A stretch of DNA of 64,000 nt from AG25 sp035604455. Its GTDB lineage: Bacteria > Gemmatimonadota > Gemmatimonadetes > Gemmatimonadales > GWC2-71-9. The position numbers and the translations under genes were made by a program. The stretch lies in the NCBI GenBank assembly GCA_035604455.1, contig DATNIM010000042.1:72221-136220 (forward strand), read 5' to 3'. The notes under the pieces are model-generated. The model saw only the letters and a list, made by a program, of their open reading frames with translations. It was not told where the DNA came from and did no database searches. Positions 9,062 through 17,993 of this stretch are shown here, in pieces; position 1 is the stretch's first letter; each line of letters opens with the position of its first letter.

Positions 9062-10525
9062 TCAGGAAGCGGGAAGGGTGAACGAGAACGTGGCGCCCTC
9101 GTCGGGGCGCCCGGTGGCCCAAATCCTGCCCCCGTGCCGCACGACGATCCGCTTCACGGTCGCAAGCCCGACGCCCGTGCCCGGGTACTCGTCCGTCGTG
9201 TGCAGTCGCTGGAAGACCCCAAACAGACGGTCCGCCTGCGCCGGGTCAAAGCCCGCGCCATTGTCCGCCACGAAGAAGACCGTGTCGCGCTCATCCGAGC
9301 GTCGCCCGACCTCGATACGGGCATCAGGACGCCTGCTCGTGAACTTCCACGCGTTCCCGAGCAGGTTCTCGATGGCCGCCCGCAGCAGCGCGGGGTCTCC
9401 CGTGACACGGAGATCCTTGTGGATGACGACCTCCACCGTCCGCGCCGGGTCGTTCTTCCGCAACCCCGCGGCGCTGGCCTCGGCGAGCGCGCTCAAGTCG
9501 ACGGTCTCGCGCCGCGCTTCCGTCCTCGTCACGCGGGCGAGGGTCAGCATGCCGAGGATGAGCTCGTTCATGTGACTGACGCCCGACTGAATGCGCTCCA
9601 CGAGGCGACGTCCCTCCACGCCCACGAGCGGGCCAAAGTCCTCGGCTAGGATGCGGCTGAATCCGTCGATGTGGCGGAGCGGGGCCCGTAAGTCGTGGGA
9701 GACCGAGTAGGAGAACGCCTCGAGCTCCTGATTCACGGCCTGCAGTTCGGTCGTGCGCTCCTGCACGCGGCGTTCGAGGTCGATATTGGCGGCCGCGAGC
9801 GCCACGGCCAAGCGACGCTGCTCGGCTTCGCTTTCCCGCAGGGCGGCGAGCGCGTCGTCTCGCCGGCGCTCCGCTTTCAGGATCCGCGTGATCTGCTGGC
9901 ACATCCATTCGCCTTGCTTGTCACGGGTCTCGGGGCTCGCGAGCAAGACCTCAGGCGGCACGTAGAACACGTTGTCGCGATGGAGGACGTGGCCGACGTA
10001 GAGACTCCGATGGGCGAGCAGGGCATCCTGAATAGCTCGTCCGGGAACCGTCTCGGCGTGGTACTGGCAGACTCCCGAGAGGGGCTTGTCACGGAACACC
10101 CGCTCGAGCAACGCCTCGTACTCTAGGAGTCGGTCGAAGTTCTTGTCCGGACCGAGCTCCCAGCGCATGTCGCCCGTCGCGCAGAGACCCTGATACCCGT
10201 CTCGCACGGCGTCGTCAATCAAGGTGGTCAGCATCGCGACCATCGCCTCGGGGTCGAAGCCGTCGTTGAGATGACTCCGATCGGAGGAAAGGATGAGCGC
10301 GCCGCGTTCGGTCTCGGCTTTGACATCGACCCCTTTCGCCGAAAGGGCGCTCGCCACCATATCGAGCATGCCGGGATCGCCGAGATACAAGCATCGCCGG
10401 CCCTCCCGAAGGCCCTCGATGAGCAGTGGAACGATGACGGGGAGTTGCTCCGACGGATGACCCTCGTAAATGAGACACTTGTGGCGGCTTGCCTCGACAT
10501 CGGGCTCACGTGCGAGCGGAGACAT
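9062..10525 (-). CDS. MEDS-domain sensor histidine kinase
   Basis: 487 residues. The N-terminal 170 residues match the MEDS/DcmR sensory domain (HKCLIYEG, CLYLGDPGML, LCATGDMRWEL, YEALLERVF, VCQYHAETVP). A coiled-coil linker (about 215-265) follows. Then come a HisKA domain with the phospho-acceptor His in YSVSHDLRAPLRHIDGF and a HATPase_c domain with N box ENLLGNAWKF, G1 DNGAGFDP and G2 GTGVGLATVK. No transmembrane helix is seen, so it is a soluble kinase; MEDS domains are proposed to sense small hydrocarbon-derived ligands. The ATG at 10525 is preferred because AAGGA lies 6 nt upstream; another in-frame ATG at 10531 sits directly on that site. No response regulator is adjacent. Confidence 0.88.
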   Translation of the reverse strand: MSPLAREPDVEASRHKCLIYEGHPSEQLPVIVPLLIEGLREGRRCLYLGDPGMLDMVASALSAKGVDVKAETERGALILSSDRSHLNDGFDPEAMVAMLTTLIDDAVRDGYQGLCATGDMRWELGPDKNFDRLLEYEALLERVFRDKPLSGVCQYHAETVPGRAIQDALLAHRSLYVGHVLHRDNVFYVPPEVLLASPETRDKQGEWMCQQITRILKAERRRDDALAALRESEAEQRRLAVALAAANIDLERRVQERTTELQAVNQELEAFSYSVSHDLRAPLRHIDGFSRILAEDFGPLVGVEGRRLVERIQSGVSHMNELILGMLTLARVTRTEARRETVDLSALAEASAAGLRKNDPARTVEVVIHKDLRVTGDPALLRAAIENLLGNAWKFTSRRPDARIEVGRRSDERDTVFFVADNGAGFDPAQADRLFGVFQRLHTTDEYPGTGVGLATVKRIVVRHGGRIWATGRPDEGATFSFTLPAS

Positions 10526-10817
10526 CGCCATTCCTTTCCATGCGATCGGAGGTCTTCCGTGGCCGTCCATCCCCTGCCATTCATGGGCGTGACTGGCGCG
10601 GCGGTCAACCATCGTGGGGGAGCGCCGGGCTTCATAGGGCGCGGTTGCGGCATCGAAGGGCGAGAATGAGGCAGTGCACGTCGACCGGTGCCGTAAAGCG
10701 TTCAGCGACAACAGGTTGCCACAGAGGCAAGTGCAACAGTTACACTCCGCTCTTCTCGCTCGCGGGCCTCTCGCCCGGGGCAGCGGTTCACAATCATGAC
10801 GCTTTGGGAGCGCACAC
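10526..10817. other. Divergent intergenic region between histidine kinase and mazG-like gene
   Basis: A 292-nt gap between divergent genes and the longest non-coding stretch in the window. Towards the kinase, TTGACC followed 17 nt later by CATGAA is a weak promoter candidate. Towards the mazG-like gene, an inverted repeat TTGCC-N5-GGCAA is followed by GTTACACT, which could be a -35/-10 pair with an unclear spacing. No reading frame in the gap looks coding. The MazG start has no convincing Shine-Dalgarno sequence. These promoter suggestions are by eye only. Confidence 0.35.
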
Positions 10818-11138
10818 ATGGCGCTGCGCGAGCTGCAGCAGGCGGTCGACCGTTGGATCGACCAGTACCAGGAAGGCTACTTCACTCCTCTCACGAATCT
10901 CGCGCGGCTCACCGAAGAGGTCGGAGAGCTGGCGCGGGAGATCAACCACCAGTTCGGCGAGAAGTCGAAGAAGAAAGAGGAGCCCGAGGGATCCCTCGCG
11001 CTTGAGCTCGGGGACATCCTGTTCGTCGTGATCTGTCTTGCGAACTCCCAGGCAATCGACCTGGACGCTGCCTTTCAAGCGACCCTCACGAAGGTCGCGA
11101 CGCGCGATGCCGACCGCTGGACCAAGAAGAAGCAATAA
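10818..11138 (+). CDS. MazG-like nucleotide pyrophosphohydrolase
   Basis: 106 residues, typical of the short single-domain all-alpha NTP pyrophosphatases (YpjD/MazG type). The metal-binding signature is present: EEVGELARE in the first helix and, after a charged loop (SKKKEEPEG), ELGDILFVVICLAN. The family hydrolyses (d)NTPs to NMP and pyrophosphate with Mg2+, cleaning damaged nucleotides. The C-terminal DADRWTKKKQ segment is a common end for this family. It stands alone on the plus strand before the DUF1015 gene. Exact substrate unknown. Confidence 0.85.
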   Translation: MALRELQQAVDRWIDQYQEGYFTPLTNLARLTEEVGELAREINHQFGEKSKKKEEPEGSLALELGDILFVVICLANSQAIDLDAAFQATLTKVATRDADRWTKKKQ

Positions 11139-11260
11139 CCGGTCTCGAGTCGAGCCGTTGAACGGTGGGATCGGAAGAGGAATCGGGGCTCCGCCTTATA
11201 TTGCCCGTCCAGTTCAGCGGTCAGTGCGTGAGAAATAAGGCCTTTTCTCTCGAGGTGAGC

Positions 11261-12499
11261 GTGGCCCCACCCCTCGTCGCACCGTTTGTCGGGGAGCGCT
11301 ACCGAAAGGCGGCGCTCAGCGCGCTCATCGCACCGCCCTACGATGTCCTGACCCGAGACGACCGGGCACGATACGCGGCGCGCGATCCCCACAACATCGT
11401 CCACCTCATCCTGCCGGAATCGGCTGGCGAGGACCGCTATGCGCACGCCGCCACCCTGCTCGCGCGCTGGCGTGCCGAGGGGATCTTTGCCCCAGATCCG
11501 CGTCCCGCGGTCTACGTGCTCTCCCAGCGGTTTGCCCTTCCAACGGGCGAGCAGCACACGCGGCTCGGCATGTTCGCCGCGGTCTCCGCGGAGCTTGGGA
11601 CGGGTAGAGTGCGCCCGCACGAACAGACGCACTCCGTGCCGAAAGCCGACCGGTTGGCGCTGCTCCAGGCGACCCAGACGAACCTCGAGTCGATCTTTCT
11701 CCTCGCCCCGGACCAAGACCGCGCGTTCGCTCGGGCCGTGGCGCGCGCCGCGCGGGGTGCGCCCACCGCGCAGGCCGAGCTCGAGGGTGTGGACATGCAG
11801 CTCTGGGTCGTTTCGGGCCCGCAGGCTGACGAGCTCGCGGCGCTTGCCGGGCGGGCGCAGCTCTACATCGCGGACGGGCACCATCGCTTCGAAACGGCCG
11901 CTCGCTACGCGGCCGACCATCCAGGCGACGCGCGCGTGCTGTCCTTTGTCGTATCGGTGCACGATTCGGGGCTCGCGATTCTGCCGACGCACCGCGTGGT
12001 CGAGGGGCCGCGGCTCGATTCGGCGCCGCTCCTCGCGAGATGGCGAGAGTGGTTCGACGTCGGACGCGTGGCCCCATGCGCGGACCGGGTCGAGCGGCTC
12101 GCCGAACTCGGCCGGACGCGGACGGCGTGTGTCGTGGCATTCCCGGAGGCGTTCGACGTGAGTCTGGTGCTGAAGGCGGACGCCCCACTCGACCGCATCG
12201 ATCTCGGCCGAACCCCCGCTGTCCGCGCGCTCGACGTCGCCCGGGTCGACGCGCTCGTCGTGCGGCCGCTCGAAGCCGCGGCCGGCGTAGGGCTTCGCTA
12301 CACGCCGGACCCGCGGGCCGCGTTCGATGCCGTGCGACGCGGCGGGGCGTCGGCCGCGGTGCTGCTCAATCCGACGCCCGTAAGCCAAGTGCTCGCCGTG
12401 GCGGACTCGGGCGATGTGATGCCCCCCAAGTCGACCTATTTCGTCCCGAAGGTGCCGAGCGGGCTAGTCTTGCGGCCGCTGGTGGAGCGCGGCGAGTAG
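11261..12499 (+). CDS. DUF1015 family protein
   Basis: 412 residues, the usual length for DUF1015. Visible family features are the N-terminal IAPPYDVL, the conserved HNIVHLILPE, the RLGMFAAV segment, RPHEQTHSVPKADRLALL, LYIADGHHRFETAARY near 210-225, and the C-terminal PPKSTYFVPKVPSGLVLRPL. The biochemical function of the family is not established; it is often near serine or phosphoglycerate metabolism, which is not the case here. GTG 11261 is chosen because GAGG lies 5 nt upstream and the family N-terminus begins there; the frame is open to 11165. The 3' end overlaps the convergent DJ-1/PfpI gene by 36 nt. Confidence 0.85.
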   Translation: MAPPLVAPFVGERYRKAALSALIAPPYDVLTRDDRARYAARDPHNIVHLILPESAGEDRYAHAATLLARWRAEGIFAPDPRPAVYVLSQRFALPTGEQHTRLGMFAAVSAELGTGRVRPHEQTHSVPKADRLALLQATQTNLESIFLLAPDQDRAFARAVARAARGAPTAQAELEGVDMQLWVVSGPQADELAALAGRAQLYIADGHHRFETAARYAADHPGDARVLSFVVSVHDSGLAILPTHRVVEGPRLDSAPLLARWREWFDVGRVAPCADRVERLAELGRTRTACVVAFPEAFDVSLVLKADAPLDRIDLGRTPAVRALDVARVDALVVRPLEAAAGVGLRYTPDPRAAFDAVRRGGASAAVLLNPTPVSQVLAVADSGDVMPPKSTYFVPKVPSGLVLRPLVERGE

Positions 12500-12994
12500 G
12501 GCTTTCGAGAAGGCTGGGAGATCGGCCGGGGTGCGCGAGGAGATGAGGTTCCCGTCCACCACGACCGCGCGATCCTCCCAGAGAACGCCCGCGTTCTCCA
12601 TGTCGTCGCGGATCGCCCGCACGCTCGTGGCGCGCTTTCCCTTGAGGATCTTCGCCGAGATGGGCACCCACCCCGCATGGCAGATGAAGGCGACCGGTTT
12701 GCCGGCTTGAAAGATCTCGCGGGTGAGCCTGAGCACCGTCTCGGAGCGCCGTAGCTGATCGGGCGCGAACCCGCCGGGAATCACGAGGCCCGCGAAGTCC
12801 CTCGCTCGGACGTCGTCGACGTTCGCGTCCACCGTCACGGGGTAGCCCCGTTTACCCGCGTAGGTCTTTTCGCCGAGTCCCGCCACGACGGTCGTCGCCC
12901 CTTCCTCCTCGAGCCGGATCTTGGGATACCAGAGCTCGAGGTCTTCATACAGAGGGCCCGCGAAGAACAGGATCGAGGTGCCGGCGAGACTCAT
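12464..12994 (-). CDS. DJ-1/PfpI family protein
   Basis: 176 residues, class I glutamine amidotransferase-like fold. The nucleophile elbow is VAFICHAGW with Cys as the putative nucleophile, and the conserved acidic partner is at LEEEGATTVV. GLVIPGGFAPDQLR and SSRTPADLPAF are typical of PfpI-type proteins, some of which are proteases and others deglycases or chaperones. ATG at 12994 is preceded by TATCTT eight bases upstream, so a leaderless transcript is possible. The gene is convergent with DUF1015 (36-nt overlap) and divergent from the small gene at 13051. Family call firm; activity open. Confidence 0.9.
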   Translation of the reverse strand: MSLAGTSILFFAGPLYEDLELWYPKIRLEEEGATTVVAGLGEKTYAGKRGYPVTVDANVDDVRARDFAGLVIPGGFAPDQLRRSETVLRLTREIFQAGKPVAFICHAGWVPISAKILKGKRATSVRAIRDDMENAGVLWEDRAVVVDGNLISSRTPADLPAFSKALLAALHQRPQD

Positions 12995-13050
12995 TGGTTG
13001 TGAAGATAGCTCCCTCGCCGCCGGGTCGCGCCGTCGATAGGTTTGCGCCC

Positions 13051-13305
13051 ATGTCGCCTCGGCCTCGCCAGCGTGTCCTCGACAACCTCGACACCGTGTA
13101 CCGGGACGCCTACGAGCGAGCCAGAGTGGCGGGCGACAACGCCCGCATGGCGGATCTCGACGCCGCCTACCAGCGCGAGCAGCTCCTGCTCGAAGTGCTG
13201 CTCGATATCCGCGACGCGTTGGTGCCCGAGGGGCGTCGCGAGAAGCCCGAGACCCCAGACCCCCTCGGGGCACTCGAGACGATCCGCCGGATCACGGGCT
13301 GCTAG
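13051..13305 (+). CDS. Small helical protein of unknown function
   Basis: 84 residues, not recognised. The sequence is charged and predicted helical (RVLDNLDTVYRDAYERARVAGD, then MADLDAAYQREQLLLEVLLDIRDALV) with a proline-rich linker before a short final helix ETIRRITGC. It could be a coiled-coil or helical-hairpin protein. ATG 13051 is preceded by TAGGTT and seven bases, a leaderless-type arrangement; the frame is open upstream to 12994, but that extension looks non-coding. The stop overlaps the convergent flavin reductase gene by 4 nt. Codon use resembles that of its neighbours, so I consider it real. Confidence 0.6.
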   Translation: MSPRPRQRVLDNLDTVYRDAYERARVAGDNARMADLDAAYQREQLLLEVLLDIRDALVPEGRREKPETPDPLGALETIRRITGC

Positions 13306-13778
13306 CCGCCGTAGCTGAACCCCGTGGCCTCGAGCGTCAGCGCATGCGCGTCCTGGTGCTCGAGGCCGGCCTCGACCACCTCACCGAGGACCAGCGTGTG
13401 GTCGCCCGCGGGCAGGGTCGCCACGAGCCGGCAGACCAGCCATCCGAGCGCGTCCGCGAGCACGGGCGTTGAGCCGACGGGCTTGGTCTTCAAGCCCTTC
13501 AGCTTCTGCGGCGCCTGGTCGGAGGTCCGGCCGAGCTTCGCCGCCAGATCGCGTTGCGTGTGCTGCAGCAGGTTCACGGCGAAGCGGCGGGCATCCCGGA
13601 TCATGCCGATTGTTTTCGACCTGTTTTCGATCGCCACGGCGAGCATCGGCGGGTCGAAGGAGGCCTGCGTGACCCAGTTGGCGGTCATGCCGTGCTCCTC
13701 CCCGCCGTGGGCAACGGTCACCGCGTAGAGTCCGTAGGGAAATTGTTGCAGGATGGCCTTGCGCGCCGCCTCGTCCAC
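13302..13778 (-). CDS. Flavin reductase family protein
   Basis: 158 residues, the FMN-binding split-barrel flavin reductase (DIM6/NTAB) family. Signatures are FPYGLYAVTVAHGGEEHGMTANWVTQASFDPPMLAV, SKTIGMIRDARRFAVNLL and GDHTLVLGEVVEAG. Members bind FMN and reduce flavins with NAD(P)H or act as simple flavoproteins. The GTG start at 13778 is preceded by GGAG, and the upstream frame is not protein-like. The gene diverges from the E1 dehydrogenase gene. No monooxygenase partner is adjacent, so the role is general or unknown. Confidence 0.88.
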   Translation of the reverse strand: MDEAARKAILQQFPYGLYAVTVAHGGEEHGMTANWVTQASFDPPMLAVAIENRSKTIGMIRDARRFAVNLLQHTQRDLAAKLGRTSDQAPQKLKGLKTKPVGSTPVLADALGWLVCRLVATLPAGDHTLVLGEVVEAGLEHQDAHALTLEATGFSYGG

Positions 13779-13904
13779 AGGAGTACCCTCCGCGTGCGTC
13801 TGTTCAGTACGTGTGGTTGAGAATATCGACGCGAGTAGGAATGCTCGCCACCGGCTGGCTCGGGTCCCCTTGGGCCGTGTGGCAGGAGTATCTTTAGCCG
13901 CCGC

Positions 13905-16016
13905 ATGACGACCCGCACGCGCCCGCAGCACAAGATCCAGCCGCTCACGAAGCCGGATCTCCTCGAGATGTACCGGCTCATACTCCTGTCGCGGCGCCTG
14001 GACGACCGGGAGATCCAGCTCAAGCGCCAGAATCGGATCTTCTTTCAGATATCGGGAGCGGGCCACGAGGGTGTGCTTGTCGCCGCGGCCCGCGTGCTGC
14101 GGCCCGGCCACGACTGGTTCTACGCGTATTACCGCGACCGGGCGCTCGCGCTCGGGCTCGGGCTTACGCCGGCGGAGATGCTCTTGGCCGCGGTCGCCGC
14201 GGCCGACGATCCGAGCTCGGGCGGCCGCCAGATGCCGTCGCACTGGGGCCACAAGGCGCTGAACCTCGTGAGTCAGTCGAGTCCCACGGGCACCCAGTTC
14301 GTCGAGGCGGTCGGAGCGGCCGAGGCCACGCTCCGCTACGCGCGGATCCCCGGGCTCGAGCGCGAGGAGTCGGACGAGATCGTCTACTGCTCGGCCGGCG
14401 AGGGGGCGACGAGCGAGGGGGAGTTCTGGGAGGCGCTGAACACGGCCTGCGGTCTCAAAGCGCCCGTGCTCTTTCTCATCGAGGACAACGGGTACGCGAT
14501 CTCCGTCCCGGTCGAGGTCCAGACGGCGGGCGGGTCCATCTCGAAGCTCGTCGCCTCCTTCCCGAACCTCTACGTCGAGGAAGTGGACGGCTGCGACCCG
14601 GTCGCGTCCTACGGCGCCATGGGACGCGCGGCGGCGCACTGCCGGGCGCGCAGGGGCCCGGCGCTCGTGCACGCGCACGTGATCCGGCCCTACTCCCACT
14701 CCCTGTCCGACGACGAAGCGGCCTACAAGCCGTCCCGGGAACGCTTGGCCGAAGCGGCGCGGGATTGTCTCGTCACATTCCCCGAGCGCCTCCGCGCCGA
14801 GGGCACCGCGACCCAAAGCGAGCTCGACGCGATCGCTCGGCAGGTGGACGAGGAGGTAGCGGTCGCGACGGACATGGCGCTCGCGTCACCGCCGCCCGGA
14901 CCCGAAACGGCCCTGCTGTACGTATACTCGCCGGACGTGGACCCCACCTCGGAGCAGTTCGACACCGAGGACGACCCCCATTTCGCCGACGACCCGACCA
15001 CGATGGTCGATCTCCTGAACGCGTGCCTGCGGGACGAGATGGCGCGCGACCCGCGCATCCTCGTCTTCGGGGAGGACGTGGCCGACCTCTCGCGCGAGGA
15101 GCATCTGCCCGAGGTCAAGGGCAAGGGCGGTGTGTTCAAGGTCACCGCCGGACTCCAGCGCGAATTCGGCAGCGACCGGGTGTACAACACGCCGCTCGCC
15201 GAAGCCGCGATCGTGGGGCGCGCCATCGGGCTCGCCACGCGCGGCCTCAAGCCCGTGATCGAGATCCAGTTCTTCGATTACATCTGGCCCGCCTACCACC
15301 AGATGCGAAACGAGCTCGTGACGCTGCGGTGGCGCTCGAACAACGCCTTCAGCTGTCCGATCGTGCTCCGCGTCCCCTACGGCGGATACCTGAAGGGCGG
15401 CTCGATCTACCACTCGCAGACGGGGGCGGTGCTGTTCACCGCGCTACCCGGCTTGCGCGTCGTTTGCCCGTCGACGGCGCTCGACGCGAACGGCCTGCTC
15501 CGCACGGCCATTCGCTCCGACGACCCGGTCTTGTTCCTCGAGCACAAGCACCTGTATCGCCAGACCTACAACAAGGCCCCGAACCCGGGCCCGAACTTCC
15601 TCATCCCGTTCGGCAAGGCGAAGGTCGCGCGGCCCGGTACGCACGCCACGGTCGTCACGTACGGCGCCGTGGTGCAGCGGGCGCTCTCCGCCGCGAAGGA
15701 GCTCGAGGAGAAGGAGGGCCTGAGCGTCGAGGTGATCGATCTCCGGTCGCTCTCACCCGTCGACTGGCCCACGATCGCGGCGTCGGTGGCGCGGACGAAC
15801 CGCGTGCTCGTGGCCTATGAGGACCCGCTGTCCTGGGGTTATGGGGCCGAGATCGCGGCGCGGATCGCGGATGACTGCTTCCCGTTCTTGGACGCGCCCG
15901 TCCGGCGGGTGGCGTCGGCGGACTGTTTCGTGGGCTATGCGCCGAGCCTGGAGGACGTGATCCTGCCCCAGGTCGAGCGCCTCACCCGGGCCCTGCGCGA
16001 GCTCTGCCGCTTCTGA
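13905..16016 (+). CDS. Fused 2-oxoacid dehydrogenase E1 (alpha-beta)
   Basis: 703 residues. The first ~340 are an E1-alpha thiamine diphosphate domain: WFYAYYRDRALALGLG, the ThDP motif around EGATSEGEFWEALN, and IEDNGYAISVP. The rest is an E1-beta domain: FGEDVADL, NTPLAEAAIVGRAIGLA, YLKGGSIYHSQ, ALDANGLLRTAI and VIDLRSLSPVDW. Such fusions decarboxylate branched-chain 2-oxoacids or pyruvate and pass the acyl group to lipoyl-E2. No E2 or E3 gene is in the window, so partners must be elsewhere. TATCTT lies 10 nt before the ATG and no Shine-Dalgarno is seen. Fold certain; substrate most like the 2-oxoisovalerate type. Confidence 0.92.
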   Translation: MTTRTRPQHKIQPLTKPDLLEMYRLILLSRRLDDREIQLKRQNRIFFQISGAGHEGVLVAAARVLRPGHDWFYAYYRDRALALGLGLTPAEMLLAAVAAADDPSSGGRQMPSHWGHKALNLVSQSSPTGTQFVEAVGAAEATLRYARIPGLEREESDEIVYCSAGEGATSEGEFWEALNTACGLKAPVLFLIEDNGYAISVPVEVQTAGGSISKLVASFPNLYVEEVDGCDPVASYGAMGRAAAHCRARRGPALVHAHVIRPYSHSLSDDEAAYKPSRERLAEAARDCLVTFPERLRAEGTATQSELDAIARQVDEEVAVATDMALASPPPGPETALLYVYSPDVDPTSEQFDTEDDPHFADDPTTMVDLLNACLRDEMARDPRILVFGEDVADLSREEHLPEVKGKGGVFKVTAGLQREFGSDRVYNTPLAEAAIVGRAIGLATRGLKPVIEIQFFDYIWPAYHQMRNELVTLRWRSNNAFSCPIVLRVPYGGYLKGGSIYHSQTGAVLFTALPGLRVVCPSTALDANGLLRTAIRSDDPVLFLEHKHLYRQTYNKAPNPGPNFLIPFGKAKVARPGTHATVVTYGAVVQRALSAAKELEEKEGLSVEVIDLRSLSPVDWPTIAASVARTNRVLVAYEDPLSWGYGAEIAARIADDCFPFLDAPVRRVASADCFVGYAPSLEDVILPQVERLTRALRELCRF

Positions 16017-16020
16017 CCGC

Positions 16021-17754
16021 TTAGGTCGGGGTGTCGTCGAGCGCCGCGCGGACCTCTCCGGCCGCCGCGATCGCGTGGTCGACGTCCCGGGATAGCGCCC
16101 GCGCCTGTTCCGTCGCAACGGTCAGGTCGTCGAGCACGGCCGCGACGCCGGCCGATCGCAGCCGCAACAAGTCGTAGCGCACGTTCTGCATCGCGAGGCT
16201 GCAGGATTCGAGCTGCTCGGCCACGCGGCGCCGGCGGTCGACGAGCTCGTCCAGGGCCTGGCGCTGGCGGGCGAGCAGCCCGAGCTGCCGGTCCCGCTCG
16301 GGGCTCGGCGTTTCACCCTCGGTCGCCGTGATCCTCGCGCTGAGGCGCGCGAGCGCGCTTTCGTCCACCCCCACGCTCATCGAATGCAGCAGGCGGGCAA
16401 GCTCCTCCGCGCGCCGGAGCAGCGTGTCGACGGTCGGCGCGACATCGGGCAGCAGCTTGCGCTCGCTTGAGGGCAGCTTCTCGATGATGCGGAGAATGCC
16501 CCGACGATCGTCTCGAGCCTGGCGCACGGCGGCCTCGCCCGACCCGAACTCTTCGGGGCCGCCCGAGCGCGCTTGGACGGCGTCCGGTGCCGGAGGGCGC
16601 GCGAGCACGTCCCGCCAGGAATAGCCTGCCTGCCACAGCCGCACGTAGCGCGGCACGAGCCAGATCGCCGCCAGCACGCCCGAGACGACGAGCGACCAGC
16701 TGGGAATGTGACGCCCCGTCACGACGTCGATCACGAAGAGGGGACCTGAGACCGATGCCCACCGCACGAAGCTCGCGCGCGCCCGCTCGACAGCGGGCGC
16801 CTCGAGTGCCGGCCGGTCGGCCGCGCTCGGGCGGCGAGCGGGTTCGCTGGGCGGCGCGGCTGGCCGCCGGGCCGGCAGCGCGGGTCGTGGCGCCACGGCC
16901 GAGCGCGCCTCGAGCGCGCGGCGCAACGCGTCCGCCGTGGGCCAGCGGTCCTCGGGATCCTTCGCGAGACAGCGCGCCACGGCGGCGGCAAGATCGGGCG
17001 GGCAGTCGGGCCGCTTCGTCGAGACGAGCGGCGCGTCTTCGGTCATCTGCTTCACGAGGATGCCGGGCACCGTCGACGCATGGAACGGCAGCTCGCCCAC
17101 GAGCATCTGGTAGCCCACGACGCCCAGGCTGTAGAGGTCCGCCCGGCCGTCGATCTCCCGCTCGCCCGCGGCCTGCTCGGGGCTCATGTAATGCGGCGTG
17201 CCGATCGCGACGCCCGTCGCGGTGAGCGTGGCGCCGGACCCTGAGAGCGCCTTGGCGATCCCGAAATCGGTGACGACCACTCGGCCGCGGCTGCCTTCGA
17301 GCAGGATGTTGTCGGGCTTCACGTCCCGGTGGATGATGCCGAGCCCGTGCGCGGCTCCGAGCGCGTCCGACGCCTCGATCAGGATGCGGCGGGCTTCCTC
17401 CGGAGCGAGTCGGCCGCGCCGCTTCAGCCGGGCCGAGAGCGGCTCGCCGTCGACATAGGCCATGACGAAGTAGACGATCCCGTCGGCGCCCTCGCCCACG
17501 GAATGGATCGGCACGATATGCGGGTGCGACAGCCGCGCCGCCGTCTCCGCCTCGCGCAGAAACCGCGTGCGGATCTCCTCGTGGAAGGCGAGATCGGGCG
17601 GCAGGACCTTCACCGCCACCCGTCGCTTCAGACGTTCATCGCGGGCGCCGTAGACCACGCCCATACCGCCGCGACCGATTTCGCCATCGAGGGTATAACC
17701 GGAACCGAGGGCGTTGCTCAGGCGTGCAGCGAGCGCGTCGGTGGGCACGGTCAT
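16021..17754 (-). CDS. Membrane-anchored Ser/Thr protein kinase
   Basis: 577 residues. A Hanks-type kinase domain fills about 1-275: glycine loop GEIGRGGMGVVYGA, catalytic Lys in VAVKVL, HRDVKPDNILL, DFG and YMSPEQAAGE, all intact. A proline/alanine-rich linker (about 285-330) follows. Two hydrophobic segments around WASVSGPLFVIDVV and SWSLVVSGVLAAIWLVPRYV resemble a 2TM hairpin. The cytoplasmic-like tail is long and coiled-coil rich, with many Leu/Arg/Glu heptads. No PASTA or sensor domain is present. The ATG at 17754 gives the usual spacing to the kinase. It is convergent with the E1 gene (4-nt gap). Targets unknown. Confidence 0.92.
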   Translation of the reverse strand: MTVPTDALAARLSNALGSGYTLDGEIGRGGMGVVYGARDERLKRRVAVKVLPPDLAFHEEIRTRFLREAETAARLSHPHIVPIHSVGEGADGIVYFVMAYVDGEPLSARLKRRGRLAPEEARRILIEASDALGAAHGLGIIHRDVKPDNILLEGSRGRVVVTDFGIAKALSGSGATLTATGVAIGTPHYMSPEQAAGEREIDGRADLYSLGVVGYQMLVGELPFHASTVPGILVKQMTEDAPLVSTKRPDCPPDLAAAVARCLAKDPEDRWPTADALRRALEARSAVAPRPALPARRPAAPPSEPARRPSAADRPALEAPAVERARASFVRWASVSGPLFVIDVVTGRHIPSWSLVVSGVLAAIWLVPRYVRLWQAGYSWRDVLARPPAPDAVQARSGGPEEFGSGEAAVRQARDDRRGILRIIEKLPSSERKLLPDVAPTVDTLLRRAEELARLLHSMSVGVDESALARLSARITATEGETPSPERDRQLGLLARQRQALDELVDRRRRVAEQLESCSLAMQNVRYDLLRLRSAGVAAVLDDLTVATEQARALSRDVDHAIAAAGEVRAALDDTPT

Positions 17755-17993
17755 TCGCAGTGGAAGGGAGTCGGCGCTAGAAGATTTAGCCCCCCCGCGC
17801 GCACCGGGCAACTGCCGTTTTCGTCGACGCTTGAAGGGTCGTTCCGGTCGCGGCGGCAGGCGCTGCCTATTTGGCGGCGACGGGACGGAACGGAAGGCGT
17901 GTTCTGGGCGTTTCTAATGGCATAAGAGATGCCCAAGCGGTTCGTGGAGAGTGAAACCAGTCGTTGTCCTCTATGTCGTTAGCGAGTTTGCCC

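Noticed and set aside
17820..17880. CTTGAA upstream of lon as a sigma-32 heat-shock promoter
   Set aside because: No CCCCAT-like -10 at 13-15 nt; the closest CCTATT is about 40 nt away.
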